DNA of 64,000 nucleotides from Pseudomonadota bacterium (lineage in GTDB: Bacteria; Pseudomonadota; Gammaproteobacteria; Pseudomonadales; Pseudohongiellaceae). Location of the stretch: positions 32,782 through 96,781 of the forward strand of contig JAQCBT010000015.1 of NCBI GenBank assembly GCA_027621405.1, given 5' to 3'. Below are positions 36,229 through 45,952 of this stretch, piece after piece (position 1 is the first letter of the stretch; each line of letters starts with the position of its first letter). The position numbers were made by a program, and so were the translations under genes. Under the pieces are notes generated by a model. The model was not told where the DNA came from, ran no database searches, and saw only the letters and a program-made list of their open reading frames with translations.

Positions 36229-36951
36229 CTAATCATACTTCGAAGGATAAAAACGCACCGAGGCGCGAGATGCCTCCGGGTCGCAGTCATAGGGCTGTAA
36301 CACATAGCCCTCGGCCGCCGGCAGCCAGCGCGTGGTATAGGACGTTGGCTCGAGCAGGAACATGGGGTCTTCGACCGTTAAGGTCATGCGTAATTCATCT
36401 CCTTCCCGCCAGTAGCGTTCGGTAACAACTTTCTGGGCCGATGAGGGAATGCCGTTGTAGTCATCGAATCCCGCAATGTCGAAGACGAAATGTGTCGTGG
36501 TTACATAGAGCGAACCGTCTTCATAGTAGCCAGTAGAAAATCCCTGGATACTGAAGTCTGTAGCATTGGGTTCCCTGCCATCCAGCCACACCGTGCGCAA
36601 TTGATCATCTTTCTCGTAGCGAAACAGCACCCTGTCAGGCCACTGGGTCACCTTCATGGCGTAAGGATCGTACTGTATTGCCGGGGAAGATGCAGGCTGA
36701 CAATCGTACTTGGGTGCCATGATCTCTTCCCATGTCTCCTGGTAGGCCAGCGCCCGCGCATTCAACTTCGGAAAATTGTCCTCACCCCAGGGAACGTTCT
36801 CGCCGTTCACAGGACGCGCACTGAAGCCACCATCCCAGGTACCATCCAGGACGGGGATGTCAGCATCGTCCTGGGCGTTCAGCACTGAGCCACTGACAAA
36901 CAGAGCCAACAAGGAAGATGAATACATCGCGACAAGAGATTTCCTATTCAT
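36229..36951 (-). CDS. Exported protein of unknown function
   Basis: 240 residues with a Sec signal peptide (MNRKSLVAMYSSSLLALFVSG, cleavage near VLNA-QDD). The mature protein has LDGTWDGGFSARPVNGENVPW, ARALAYQETWEEIMAPKYDCQPASSP and QYDPYAMKVTQWPDRVLFRYEKDD, then EGYVLQPYDCDPEASR with a second Cys likely paired with the first. Proteins with this layout commonly occur beside DUF6152 and DUF6644 genes; the next upstream gene here, 11 bp away on the same strand, is DUF6152-like, so they form a two-gene operon. Function unknown. Confidence 0.8.
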   Translation of the reverse strand: MNRKSLVAMYSSSLLALFVSGSVLNAQDDADIPVLDGTWDGGFSARPVNGENVPWGEDNFPKLNARALAYQETWEEIMAPKYDCQPASSPAIQYDPYAMKVTQWPDRVLFRYEKDDQLRTVWLDGREPNATDFSIQGFSTGYYEDGSLYVTTTHFVFDIAGFDDYNGIPSSAQKVVTERYWREGDELRMTLTVEDPMFLLEPTSYTTRWLPAAEGYVLQPYDCDPEASRASVRFYPSKYD

Positions 36952-36962
36952 ATTAGCCTCTC

Positions 36963-37499
36963 CTACTCCTGGCGCTCTTCGGACACACGGCCACCTTCAA
37001 GAACGGGTCGCCCATCGGCCCGTGTCATGCGTACGCAGCATAGACCAGTGGAGCCTTCGGCGCGGGAGCGATTCCCCACCGCCTTCACCTCCATGCCGAC
37101 TGTCAGTGTCTCGGGTGTCCAACCCGTGCGGCGCAGGCTGACGGGTGCGCCCAACTCAATCTGCCATTCCACGGTTTCTCCGCTGTCGCCCGTGACATCG
37201 AGGAACAGGAAGGCATGGGGATTGCGGAACACAAACCGGGTAATCGTTCCCTGGATTTCGACCCGATCTTCCGGATCGTAGAACGGGGCGCTGGCGTGGT
37301 GTGCCGACAGGCTCGACGTGAACAGGGGAGCCACGAGTAAGCCCAGGGCGAGAAGCGCTGAACTGCGCCAGTGGGTGCAGACTTTAAGTCTGCAGGCGAT
37401 TAAACGAATGGGATGAAGCACAGCGATCCTCTCCTTTTTTATTATGTAGCTGCTTAAAGGTATAGCAATGAGGGTAAAGACTATACTGGTCGGAGTCAA
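36963..37499 (-). CDS. DUF6152 family exported protein
   Basis: 178 residues. A hydrophobic segment at about residues 46-66 is the signal/anchor; the true start may be an ATG nearer to it, because the first 40 residues look like leader read-through. The domain reads SAHHASAPFYDPEDRVEIQG, ITRFVFRNPHAFLFLDVTGD, GETVEWQIELGAP and LRRTGWTPETLTVGMEVKAVG, the DUF6152 pattern of a small beta-barrel with a His pair (HHASA). It lies upstream of the 240-residue exported protein. Function unknown; the HH motif suggests metal binding. Confidence 0.8.
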   Translation of the reverse strand: MTPTSIVFTLIAIPLSSYIIKKERIAVLHPIRLIACRLKVCTHWRSSALLALGLLVAPLFTSSLSAHHASAPFYDPEDRVEIQGTITRFVFRNPHAFLFLDVTGDSGETVEWQIELGAPVSLRRTGWTPETLTVGMEVKAVGNRSRAEGSTGLCCVRMTRADGRPVLEGGRVSEERQE

Positions 37500-37575
37500 C
37501 GCCGCGTCTTCTATTCTTTGTCCTTCTATTTCAGGTACTTATACGTGATTTGATGGCCCGGATGGCGCCGGGTTG

Positions 37576-38415
37576 TCAGGCAAGCCGGCCAAGCCTGGTG
37601 GCGCTCAGTGGCAGAGCATCGATCACGCTGGGTAAACACAGGATGTTCTGGCCGTGGCGAAGGGCCTGGTAATCGAGTTCATTGGCAATGAAGTCCAGCA
37701 GGGCTTTACCCTTATCGGGCCGGTTGTTCTCAAGGTACAGCACAGGTTGAAAGGTAGCGATGGTCTTGCGGGAACCCTGCAGTACATCCAGCTCCATGCC
37801 TTCCACGTCGATCTTAATCAACTGGCAACTCTCCAACGGCAAATCGTCCAGTCGCAGCATGTAGCCTGATTCCTTGAAGGTGGCGAAGTCCAGTGAATAG
37901 CCACCGTAGTTGTTGTCCCTGCCGTAGTCCGGAACCGGGACGTCTACCCTTCCCTGTTTATTGCCCAGTGCCGCAGGTATGCTCCATACATTGCGCAGGC
38001 TGTTGATGGCCACATTGCCGCAGAGGATCTGGAACAGGAAGCGCTGGGCCTCGAAGCTGTACACTCGCCCGTCGCCCCCTACCTGCCGCGCGAAGAAAAG
38101 GGTATGACAGCCGATGTTCGCGCCCACGTCTATTACTGTGTCGCCCTCAGCGATGAAATCGGCAAGCAGGGCTTTTTCCTCCCGCGCATAATCGCCATCT
38201 TCCCTGATCGCCTTGCTGATTACCGTGTCGGTCCTGAGCAACAGCATGGGACCCTGATCGGTTTCCACGACGTCTACCAGATGGTCAGTCAAGGGCAGCC
38301 TCTGCAGCTTGCTGGTAAGCACATCGTCGAATGGCGCATGGCTAGAGATAATTTTCCCCGGTGGAACAGGACACGATACGACTGATGTGGCTATAGGGAA
38401 GCCCGGTCTCTTCAT
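37576..38415 (-). CDS. FkbM family methyltransferase
   Basis: 279 residues. The SAM-binding motif is EGDTVIDVGANIGCHTLFFA (about residues 90-108), and IKIDVEGMELDVLQG (about 200-214) is the FkbM-specific second motif. The ATG at 38415 gives a 74 bp overlap with the glycosylase gene upstream; a GTG at 38322 would avoid it but lacks a ribosome binding site, so the N-terminus is uncertain. O- or N-methylation of a sugar or small molecule is the family norm; substrate unknown. Confidence 0.85.
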   Translation of the reverse strand: MKRPGFPIATSVVSCPVPPGKIISSHAPFDDVLTSKLQRLPLTDHLVDVVETDQGPMLLLRTDTVISKAIREDGDYAREEKALLADFIAEGDTVIDVGANIGCHTLFFARQVGGDGRVYSFEAQRFLFQILCGNVAINSLRNVWSIPAALGNKQGRVDVPVPDYGRDNNYGGYSLDFATFKESGYMLRLDDLPLESCQLIKIDVEGMELDVLQGSRKTIATFQPVLYLENNRPDKGKALLDFIANELDYQALRHGQNILCLPSVIDALPLSATRLGRLA

Positions 38416-39022
38416 GCCATGCGTTGAACTGCGCCTGCGCCTTCTTCAGGTCGCGCTGAGAGGTGGGATTGCTGGCGATATCGAGTCCGATGGAGTTGAG
38501 CACAGTGACCACATCCCGAGACAGGATGAAACAATCCTTGCCCATGCGCCTGAGAAACCATAGCGCACTCTGCCCACCGAGACGGGATCCATGCTGTTTC
38601 AGATAGCGCATCAACTCCACCTGATCCGATGCGGGCCAGTTGGCGAGCAAGGCACCGAAGGAGCCATGCTTGCGCGCAACCTCCTGCACAAAGAAGACAT
38701 TTTCCTGCAGCGCCTTGATCTTCTGCCAGTTCCGCACAACCCGACGATCGCTGGTGTAGGCCTCCCATTGCTCCGGAGAGAGCAGGGAGAGTATACGTGG
38801 ATCAAACCCGAAGAAGGCCTCTTCAAACTCCGGCCACTTGTTTTCGATAACCTTCCAGCTGAAACCCGCCTGGTTGATACATCGGGTCATCATGGATAGA
38901 TAGCGGTCGTCGGAGATGGCTTTCAGTTTCCGATTGGAAGCTACCGCTGGTAGTAATTTCTTTAATTCTGCCGCGCCTTTCCGCTCCTCAGCACGGCATC
39001 GGATGTCTGCAAACTTCTTCAC
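38342..39022 (-). CDS. tag: DNA-3-methyladenine glycosylase I family protein
   Basis: 226 residues. The central part matches the Tag family: DDRYLSMMTRCINQAGFSWK, VIENKWPEFEEAFFGFDPRI and GKDCFILSRDVVTVLNSIGL. Members excise 3-methyladenine and similar lesions. It overlaps the upstream methyltransferase gene by 4 bp (ATGA) and the downstream FkbM gene, so the three are one operon. This is a divergent, Tag-like member: I do not see the complete set of zinc-binding Cys/His of the classic enzyme, so activity is not certain. Confidence 0.75.
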   Translation of the reverse strand: MKKFADIRCRAEERKGAAELKKLLPAVASNRKLKAISDDRYLSMMTRCINQAGFSWKVIENKWPEFEEAFFGFDPRILSLLSPEQWEAYTSDRRVVRNWQKIKALQENVFFVQEVARKHGSFGALLANWPASDQVELMRYLKQHGSRLGGQSALWFLRRMGKDCFILSRDVVTVLNSIGLDIASNPTSQRDLKKAQAQFNAWHEETGLPYSHISRIVSCSTGENYL

Positions 39023-40038
39023 GCCGCGAAAGTCTCCTTGCGGGCAACCAGCAAGGTGAAATCGCTGCCTATTACGTTTTCCTTTATGAGCCGCGCCTCT
39101 TCCCGATACAGGCTACGAATGATTTCTATACCTTCCTCACAGAAGCTCAGATTGCCGGCAATATCATCCAACACCAGATGCAACAGAGTGCCACCAAAAT
39201 CCCGCCTGTCGATCAAGGCAAATTGCTTCTCCAGATGCTCGACTATCTGTTCCGAGCAGATCGCCTCGGTTGGGTCGTATGCATTCATCTCTTCGATGCT
39301 GGGGCTATGAATCGTTACTTTGAGGCCTTCACCGCGGATAGAAGATTTCAATTTTTCCGGAATCGTATCGAGTAACTGCTGCGCCAATTCGACCTGGGTA
39401 TCAGTCCATTGAAACTGGTTCGGTCCAACAAAATCATTGATTACGAACAGCGCGCCTGGCTTCAACGCCTTTCTGACCTGCAGCATGTAGTGATCCAATG
39501 ACTCTATATGATGAACAGACTGCGAAGCAAAGGCTGCATCATAAACATCCGGCTTGAACTCCAATTCATTCAGGTTAGCTACAGCATAGCGAATATGCTC
39601 GTCCTGTCTGGAATCCTTCGCGAGTGTACTGGCTATCTCGATCGCTTCTGCAGATATATCCAGGCCACCGATGTTTCTGGCTATATTCAGTTTCAGTGCG
39701 TGGCGCTCCAATCCTCCGCTTCCACAACCAAGACTCAAGGCCTGATCGACCGGCTGGCTAAAATATTCCATGGCAATTGTTTCCAACCATCCTTGCCTGG
39801 CGGGACCGGATATCAGGGGAGCGATGTACTCACTCAGAATGATCGGACACTCCGCCCAGGAACTGGGGAGAGCCTGCTGCTGGGCCTCCATAGCCTTGTT
39901 CCCCCACCAGCTACTGGCTTTTTGCATTGCGCTGGATTCACTTGCTTCCTCACCCCGATCGAGCACAGTGTCCAGCGGTTTTTTCTTCGCAAGCCCTGCT
40001 GGGAAAAACCTGTTTCTAAGCTGCTTAACTATTTTCAC
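39019..40038 (-). CDS. Class I SAM-dependent methyltransferase
   Basis: 339 residues. Motif I is DQALSLGCGSGGLERHALKL (about residues 96-114), followed by IGGLDISAEAIEIAS (motif II acidic residue) and YDAAFASQSVHHIESLDHYM (motif IV). The first 90 residues are basic and Gln/Ser-rich with no membrane segment. It lies in a three-gene run with tag and the FkbM methyltransferase. Substrate unknown; the QSVHHIE segment is typical of small-molecule or lipid methyltransferases. Confidence 0.85.
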   Translation of the reverse strand: MKIVKQLRNRFFPAGLAKKKPLDTVLDRGEEASESSAMQKASSWWGNKAMEAQQQALPSSWAECPIILSEYIAPLISGPARQGWLETIAMEYFSQPVDQALSLGCGSGGLERHALKLNIARNIGGLDISAEAIEIASTLAKDSRQDEHIRYAVANLNELEFKPDVYDAAFASQSVHHIESLDHYMLQVRKALKPGALFVINDFVGPNQFQWTDTQVELAQQLLDTIPEKLKSSIRGEGLKVTIHSPSIEEMNAYDPTEAICSEQIVEHLEKQFALIDRRDFGGTLLHLVLDDIAGNLSFCEEGIEIIRSLYREEARLIKENVIGSDFTLLVARKETFAA

Positions 40039-40245
40039 GTGGACGACTGCTCGTTAACCATTCAGCGACTATAACTTCTGTGCGCCACCCAGGCCAATCT
40101 GGCTGCACGAGTTGAATTGAATGACCTGCGTACAAAGGCGACACACCATATGCAGTATTGCGACAAGAAAGAGACCGCCCTGCTCGCAGGAACCAGGGAA
40201 AGTAGCACCTGCCACATCCTCCAAAGCCCCTGCACTGAATTCGTT

Positions 40246-40593
40246 TCAGGAATCGTCCGCAATTAGTTCAACTGGGCTACCATGAGGTGTCGCAAGATAC
40301 GATCTTCTCCATGCCTCTACCCTTTGCGCCATTTCTTCCGAGTCGGAAATCTCCTTAAGTCGCACCAGTTCTTCCAGCGCACACAGCCAGTGTTCATAGT
40401 AGGAGTCTCCAAGATCCGGATCGCCTTTCGCCTGGGCGCGCTTTATCGCAGCGGCCAACGCCTCGGTCCATTCTCCAGGCGCAATTAAGCCTTCCTGCTG
40501 TAAAGCCAGGGCCAGGGCGAAGGCCTGTGCCTGCCAGGGCTCGGTGAATACAGGCTCTTCCAGATCGTTGGCTATTGGCGTGGGTTTGGACAT
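40246..40593 (-). CDS. Nitrile hydratase accessory protein
   Basis: 115 residues. PVFTEPWQAQAFALALALQQ and GDPDLGDSYYEHWLCALEEL match the small accessory protein family (similar to the N-terminal part of the beta subunit) that guides cobalt insertion and self-subunit swapping in cobalt-type nitrile hydratases. It is the last gene of the alpha-beta-accessory operon, 18 bp after the beta subunit stop, in the order expected. Confidence 0.87.
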   Translation of the reverse strand: MSKPTPIANDLEEPVFTEPWQAQAFALALALQQEGLIAPGEWTEALAAAIKRAQAKGDPDLGDSYYEHWLCALEELVRLKEISDSEEMAQRVEAWRRSYLATPHGSPVELIADDS

Positions 40594-40611
40594 ACGAGGG
40601 TTCTTATGAAC

Positions 40612-41250
40612 TCAAGCGAGTACTTGCAGGTAGGGCTCCCATAGATCGACGAAGACGAGATCGACCTCGGCTCCTGCTCCCCAGAGCTGCTCACCGCTAA
40701 AGCTGACGGAATAGAGGTGCTCTCCCCTGCGCTCACCCCGGGTGTTGGCATCGGGGAAGACATGGCTACCGTAGTGCGTCTCGATGCGTCCCTCCGCGCC
40801 CTGCACATAGGTGGGCATCCTGGTGTGACCGGACTCCCGGCGACGAGTCACCCGCACTCTGTCTCCTGGAGAAAATTGTGGCGGATTAACATCCGCCATC
40901 AGGGTAGGACCCCCACTAAAGAGAATCTTTTCAGCGCTAGCAGCATCCGGCACGGTTAACCTGCTCAGCATTGCCGGGTCAAGGTCGAGCAAGCCCTTTT
41001 CCTGTAGCAATTTCTCTACCCCTGCCAACCAGTTCTCATAGTAGGAGTGCCGCAGGTAATCCACGGGGTGTTGTCGCTCGCGGGCAAACCGGGATTCATC
41101 CAGGTTCCACTGCCCCAGCATGCCGGTGGCCAATGTCAGGGCAAAAACCCTGCGTTCCCAGTCTGCATGAAACAGGGGCTCCCCGGATTCAGGCTCCGGA
41201 TCAATTGGGCCGAAGCCCTGTTTGCCGCCGAGGTCATGTGCACCGTTCAT
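40612..41250 (-). CDS. nthB: Nitrile hydratase beta subunit
   Basis: 212 residues. [20 protein letters not shown] is the signature N-terminus of the beta subunit, followed by [20 protein letters not shown] and [19 protein letters not shown]. The C-terminal part [32 protein letters not shown] is the beta barrel typical of the family. It pairs with the alpha subunit to make the active site; the arginines contributed to the metal centre are consistent with the family. The start overlaps the alpha stop by 4 bp. Confidence 0.93.
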   Translation of the reverse strand: MNGAHDLGGKQGFGPIDPEPESGEPLFHADWERRVFALTLATGMLGQWNLDESRFARERQHPVDYLRHSYYENWLAGVEKLLQEKGLLDLDPAMLSRLTVPDAASAEKILFSGGPTLMADVNPPQFSPGDRVRVTRRRESGHTRMPTYVQGAEGRIETHYGSHVFPDANTRGERRGEHLYSVSFSGEQLWGAGAEVDLVFVDLWEPYLQVLA

Positions 41251-41882
41251 GGTGCACGCTCAGCGGCTCGCTGATCAGGTGTAGCTATCTGTTCCACGCC
41301 AATCATCGAGTTGCGGGTAACGAGTTGCTGAAGGTCTTCCAGACTCCAGCCTGCTGTTCCTTCCGGCCGCATGGGCAATACGAGGTAGCGCATCTCGGAC
41401 GTGGAATCCCAGACCCGAATCTCCGTGTCATCCGCCAGGCGTGTTCCGAACTCGGCCAGCACCGAGCGCGGCTCGCTCACCGCCCTCGCTCTATAGGGTG
41501 CGGACTTGTACCAGACCGGGGGCAAGCCCAACAATGTCCACGGATAGCAGGAGCACAGGGTGCATACCACGAGGTTGTGTACTGCGGGAGTGTTCTCGAC
41601 CACGGTGAGGTGTTCACCCTGGCGCCCGGTAAAACCGAGCGTGGCCACGGTCGCCGCACCATCTTCGAGGAGTGCCGTTCTGAATTCATCATCTGACCAG
41701 GCCCTGGCGACGACCTGGGCACCATTGCGTGGCCCGACCCTGTGCTCGTAGGTTTCGATGATGGTATTCAGGGTTTGGGGATTCACCAGCCCCTTCTCGA
41801 CCAGCAAGCTCTCCAGCGCCTTGACCCGGAGTTCCAGTTCACCTGGTGGTTCCGTGTGCTCGTGGTCATGGTCATGTGACAT
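41247..41882 (-). CDS. nthA: Nitrile hydratase alpha subunit, cobalt type
   Basis: 211 residues. Converts nitriles to amides. The metal site is [11 protein letters not shown] (Cys 107, Thr 108, Cys 110, Ser 111, Cys 112); Thr at the second position marks the cobalt class, whereas iron enzymes have Ser. Its N-terminus [16 protein letters not shown] is His/Asp-rich, as in other cobalt-type subunits. The remaining family parts are [18 protein letters not shown] and [19 protein letters not shown]. First gene of the operon. No cobalt transporter is seen nearby. Confidence 0.94.
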   Translation of the reverse strand: MSHDHDHEHTEPPGELELRVKALESLLVEKGLVNPQTLNTIIETYEHRVGPRNGAQVVARAWSDDEFRTALLEDGAATVATLGFTGRQGEHLTVVENTPAVHNLVVCTLCSCYPWTLLGLPPVWYKSAPYRARAVSEPRSVLAEFGTRLADDTEIRVWDSTSEMRYLVLPMRPEGTAGWSLEDLQQLVTRNSMIGVEQIATPDQRAAERAP

Positions 41883-41953
41883 GGGGAAATCCCGACAGAA
41901 TCTGCACGCAATGTGTCACACAGGATCAATCGTGGCAAGGTAAGTGAGTTGTT

Positions 41954-42613
41954 TCAGAGAGGTTCGGTCACGAAGCTGATCGACGCCCGTGCATAATGAG
42001 GCGCCCGCACTTCCTCGAGGAAAGCCTTCATGGTTTCGAAGGGCGTATCTACCAACAGCATATTGGTCACCCAACCCGGGAGGCTAGAGCCGGGATTGAT
42101 ATGGGCCTGGTTTATCACCCGGACACTGCCATCGGCCAGCGGTTCAAAATGCCAGGATACATCGGCCTCCGTTAGCCGCTGCCGCCCGCTCTTCTCTTCC
42201 ACGTGCCCAGCCACGGCTTCACTCACCATGCGCACGGTGAAAGTCTCCGGATCCTGTTCCCAGCGTGCGAGAGAAACCACATCCCGGTCCTTCACCGGAA
42301 ACGGCAGGTCATTGTGGGTATACACCAGCACTTCTGTATCGCTGAGTTCGTCTATGACATAGGATTCCGCACAGCGGTCCGCCCATTCGGCACAGGCCTC
42401 CGCATCCATGACCAGCGCGACCAGGGCAGACAGTCGCACGCCCTGCACCACCGCCTCGGCCCGCACTTCATCATAGGGGGAGCCGGATACGGAGCGGGTA
42501 TACACCTGAATGCCGTCCCGGTCCCGCTTCAACTCCCACTCCTCCTGGGCGCTGAGTTGGGAACCGCATAGACATAGCACTGCGATCAGGATGTGTCCGG
42601 GCCTGGTAATCAT
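41954..42613 (-). CDS. START-domain exported protein
   Basis: 219 residues from the ATG at 42613, chosen because GAGAG precedes it and it begins a Sec signal peptide (MITRPGHILIAVLCLCGS, cleavage near LSA-QEE); the longer open frame upstream has no such signal. The mature part is a START/SRPBCC lipid-binding fold: WELKRDRDGIQVYTRSVSGS, ALVALVMDAEACAEWADRC, NDLPFPVKDRDVVSLARW and GWVTNMLLVDTPFETMKAF. Ligand unknown. It lies upstream of and in the same direction as the nitrile hydratase genes, 71 bp away. Confidence 0.83.
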   Translation of the reverse strand: MITRPGHILIAVLCLCGSQLSAQEEWELKRDRDGIQVYTRSVSGSPYDEVRAEAVVQGVRLSALVALVMDAEACAEWADRCAESYVIDELSDTEVLVYTHNDLPFPVKDRDVVSLARWEQDPETFTVRMVSEAVAGHVEEKSGRQRLTEADVSWHFEPLADGSVRVINQAHINPGSSLPGWVTNMLLVDTPFETMKAFLEEVRAPHYARASISFVTEPL

Positions 42614-42750
42614 GGGATTGCTCTCGGGTATTGGCTCAAAATCAGGTACTCCTCCCTTGTTTAGACCGCGAAGCCGCCGGTATTGATTCAGAAAGAATGA
42701 CTGCATAACGATTTAGCCGGAATATTTTGACTACTGGATTACAGGCGTAA

Positions 42751-42809
42751 AGAGAAAATAGGGGCGGATTTATTTTTTTAAAAAAAATAAATCTGTCCCT
42801 ATTTTCTCT
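42751..42809. repeat. MITE-like palindromic element, copy A
   Basis: A long palindrome: AGAGAAAATAGGGGCGGATT with T-run (42751-42779) against A-run then AATCTGTCCCTATTTTCTCT (42780-42809). Two differences between arms leave G-T wobbles. The same element is found at 63841-63914. It lies in the gap between the TonB receptor gene and the START gene. Confidence 0.85.
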
Positions 42810-42894
42810 CAGCAGAACCGCGCGTCTGCACCCTTGATTGCCGACGAGGGAGCGAAAGGCCAGGGATGGCCATTCGCGACCAGAAATCCAATAA

Positions 42895-42928
42895 AAAAGC
42901 CCGGCTACCTGGGTAGCCGGGCTTTTGT
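42895..42928 (-). terminator. Terminator of the TonB receptor gene
   Basis: AAAAGCCCGGCTACC and GGTAGCCGGGCTTTT form a perfect stem around a TG loop, so it can act in both directions; the minus-strand T-run follows the 42950 stop codon. Confidence 0.9.
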
Positions 42929-42949
42929 TTGGATTTCGTCTAAAGAGAC

Positions 42950-45900
42950 TTAGAAAGTCAGACGGAAACCTGCAGTGTAGATACGACCCAGAGTATCGTA
43001 GTTACTTGGGAAGGTATTACCACTGTTGGAAGAAGTATCACCAGCTTCGTTACCCAAAACAGGTGGATCTTCGTCAGTTATGTTGTCGATACCAACGCTC
43101 AGGCGGATGCGGTCATCCCAGAGGTTGTAGCCGACATACAGGTCGAGGTAATCGTAGTCGTCGATTGTGCGGAAAGCTGCGAAAGACGTCGCGACTTCTG
43201 GCAGCTCACGGTCAACGGAGCCGATGTGGCGCCATTGCAGAGAGGCAGACAGGTCGTTCCAGTTCCAGGTAGTGCGCTGAGTCCAACGCATGTCTGAAAT
43301 AGGATCACAGGAAGTTCCGAAGAAACCCTTACAATCGATAACAGGTACAGTCGGGGAGCTCAGGCTCTCCTGAGTGATGTACTTGTTGATGTTACCAGAG
43401 AACTGCAGGTCACCAAGGCCGCCCAGGTCAACACCGAAGTTGAAACCAAGCTCGTAGCCTTCAGCACGCTGGTAAGACAGGTTGGTAGTGTAACGACGTA
43501 CACCAGAAGCTGGGGACGTCAGGTCACCGTCAACTCGCACGATGTTGGAACAGGCAGACGCATCACCCAGCACGTAGCACTGGTCCATGATTTCCTGGGC
43601 AGTGAATGCACCGATGATGTCTTGTACGTCGATATCGTAGTAATCGAGGTTGATCATCACATTCTCGATCAGGTCGCCACCGAAGTCAGGCGTCCATACG
43701 AAACCGGCTGTGAAGGTATCTGCAGTTTCTGCAGCTGGTGGGGTAGTAGGATTGGAACCTTCCAGAGTATTGATCTGGCCAGCAACGATATCCTGCAGAA
43801 CACCAACCTGGCCTGGCAGCATGCCTGTGCTTACGCACAGCCCTTGCAGTCGGCTGTCGATGTTACCCGCATTCGCAATTGAACAGGGGTCCAGAGTCGC
43901 ATTTCGCAGCGCAGTAGTTACTGGCGAGAACAGCTCAGACACGTTAGGTGCACGAGTTGCTTCCTGCTGCATGACACGAACCAGCAACTGGTCGTTGATA
44001 GTCCAGTTCAGACCGGCCTTCCAGGTGCTTACGTTACCGACTGTGTTGTAGTCGGAATCACGATAACCAAACTCGAAGTTCAGAGATTCTACGAAGTCAA
44101 CGCCGTCAACCAGTGGCAGCATGCCTTCCATGAAGAATTCGTCAACCTTGAAGCCACCAGCGATTGGCAGCAGGTTACCGCCCGCACCACCTTGACAGGA
44201 GGCTGGAGCAAGCTTCAGACACTCATCAGGCTCAAGAGAAGCGAACTCGTCGCGAGTCTCGAAACCTACTGACAGGGCCAGAGGAGTAGAAGCAGTAGGC
44301 AGTTGTACGAAGTCAACCGGACCGTCGAGGGCGATGATGCCTACAGACTGGTCATACTTCTGCTGCTGCAGAGCGATAGCTCGGGCATAGCCGGCCATGG
44401 CAGGAGTGATAGTACCGAAGCCACCGAACAGGTCGATAGGCACACAGGTAGCATCACCATTGCGGCAAGTAACACCATCTACAGAGTCCAATGCGTTCTG
44501 GATATTGGTCAGGTTGGTGTAACCATCACGTACAGTAGTACGGTTGGACTCACCATACTGGAAAGACACATCGTAGTTCCAGTCACCAACCAGTTGACCA
44601 CGGGCGCCGGCCAGGAACATGAAGTGCTCAGTGTCATACTGCTCGGTACGAGCACCCAGCTCCAGCGTACGACGACGCAGCTGCATCTTCAGGTAGTCAG
44701 CTTCGTCAACGATGCCGTTACCGTTTACGTCGTTCCAGTTAGCGCCTTGACCGCCTGCAGTCAGGTTACCCAGGCCTACAGCATTGTTTGCGAAAGACAT
44801 GATTTCGTTTCGCGCTGAAGTGCTGAAGAAGGGGTTAGCCAGAGGAACATCGAATCGTGCACCGAAAGTACCGGAAGGAGCCACTTGCTGTTCAACAGTA
44901 ATGTTACTGAATTCCAGAGTGGAGTAGATTTCCAGATTTTCGTTGAACTCGAAGTTACCCATTACGAACGCGTTGTAACGTTCCTGGGGAGTTCGATAGA
45001 AGTTGTAGGGGTTGAAGTTAAATACAGAACAACCACCACGGGCGCCGAGGCCAATGCCGGCGTCGCCAGTGTACAGAGAGCGGTCATTCAGGAACTGACC
45101 CACGTTACCGGCACCAGCGATGTTGGCACGAGTAGGAATACCGGTTGTAGAACCGCCGGCTGACACTGAGTCGGGTCCGTCACATCCTGCGATAGGAGTT
45201 GGGACAGGGCCCTGACCGGCCAGATACTCTGCGTAGTTCGCACCGGATGCAGTGGCGATACCCAGGTTACCCAGAGGACGCTGACCCAGCAGAACCGCTT
45301 CACGCTCTGACCAGCTCAGGTTGATAGCTACGTTACCGCGGCCACCATCCAGGTCGGCACCCAGAGTCATGGAGATGTTGTCAGTGTCGGCATCGTTGTC
45401 ACCAGAAGTTGAGTTGGTGACCTGCAGATCGAAACCAGTGAAGTTCTGCTTGGTGACAATGTTGATCGCACCGGCAACGGCATCAGAGCCGTATACCGCA
45501 GAAGCACCACCAGTGATGATGTCAACGCGTTCGATAAGCGCAGTAGGAATAGTAGAAGTATCAACACGGCCAAAGTAGTTGGCTGGAGTGATACGACGGC
45601 CGTTCAACAGAACCAGGTTACGGTTAGGACCCAGACCACGCAGGTCGATAGTCGCTGTACCACCGGTACCGTTGTTTACGTTCTGGCCATCACCAGGAAT
45701 AGTAGAAGGAAGTTCGCGAAGAATCTTCTCTACTTCAACTTCCTGTTGAAATTCCACTTCTTCCAGTCCGATTGTGGTAATCGGGCTGGAAGACTCCAGG
45801 CCAGGACGGCGAATACGTGAACCAGTTACGATCACTTCTTCAACCGCAGAGTCCTAGGCGTACACAGCGGGGGCTGTGCCGAGAGACGCTGCTGTGGCCA

Positions 45901-45952
45901 CGGCCGCGAAAGCCAGAGACCAGGCAGAAGCCTTCTTATTGAGTTTGAACAT
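42950..45952 (-). pseudogene. TonB-dependent receptor interrupted by an in-frame TAG after the signal peptide
   Basis: The minus strand starts with ATG at 45952, AAGGGGG eight bases upstream, and codes a perfect signal peptide of 32 residues (MFKLNKKASAWSLAFAAVAT ... APAVYA). The 33rd codon is TAG (45854-45856), and the frame then continues DSAVEEVIVTGSRI, the usual TonB-box and plug start, for 967 further codons to the barrel's closing strand YTAGFRLTF. The plug has RGLGPNRNLVLLNGRR and TGGASAVYGSDAVAGAINIV. Relatives have Gln at this point, so one C-to-T change (CAG to TAG) explains it. A protein started at the internal GTG (45835) would lack a signal peptide and could not reach the outer membrane. 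No other damage is seen, so the change is recent, a sequencing error, or read through. Confidence 0.85.

Noticed and set aside
40062..40262. 66-codon minus-strand frame between the methyltransferase and nitrile hydratase genes
   Set aside because: No ribosome site or family resemblance; composition fits non-coding DNA.
41881..41940. TGATCC on the minus strand upstream of the nitrile hydratase alpha gene
   Set aside because: The -10 at the required spacing (CAGATT) does not match the CGTAGC/CGTTAA pattern of the two ECF promoters, so it is probably chance.
42837..42894. Possible small gene between copy A of the palindrome and the TonB receptor terminator
   Set aside because: Only about 60 bases and no start with a ribosome site.
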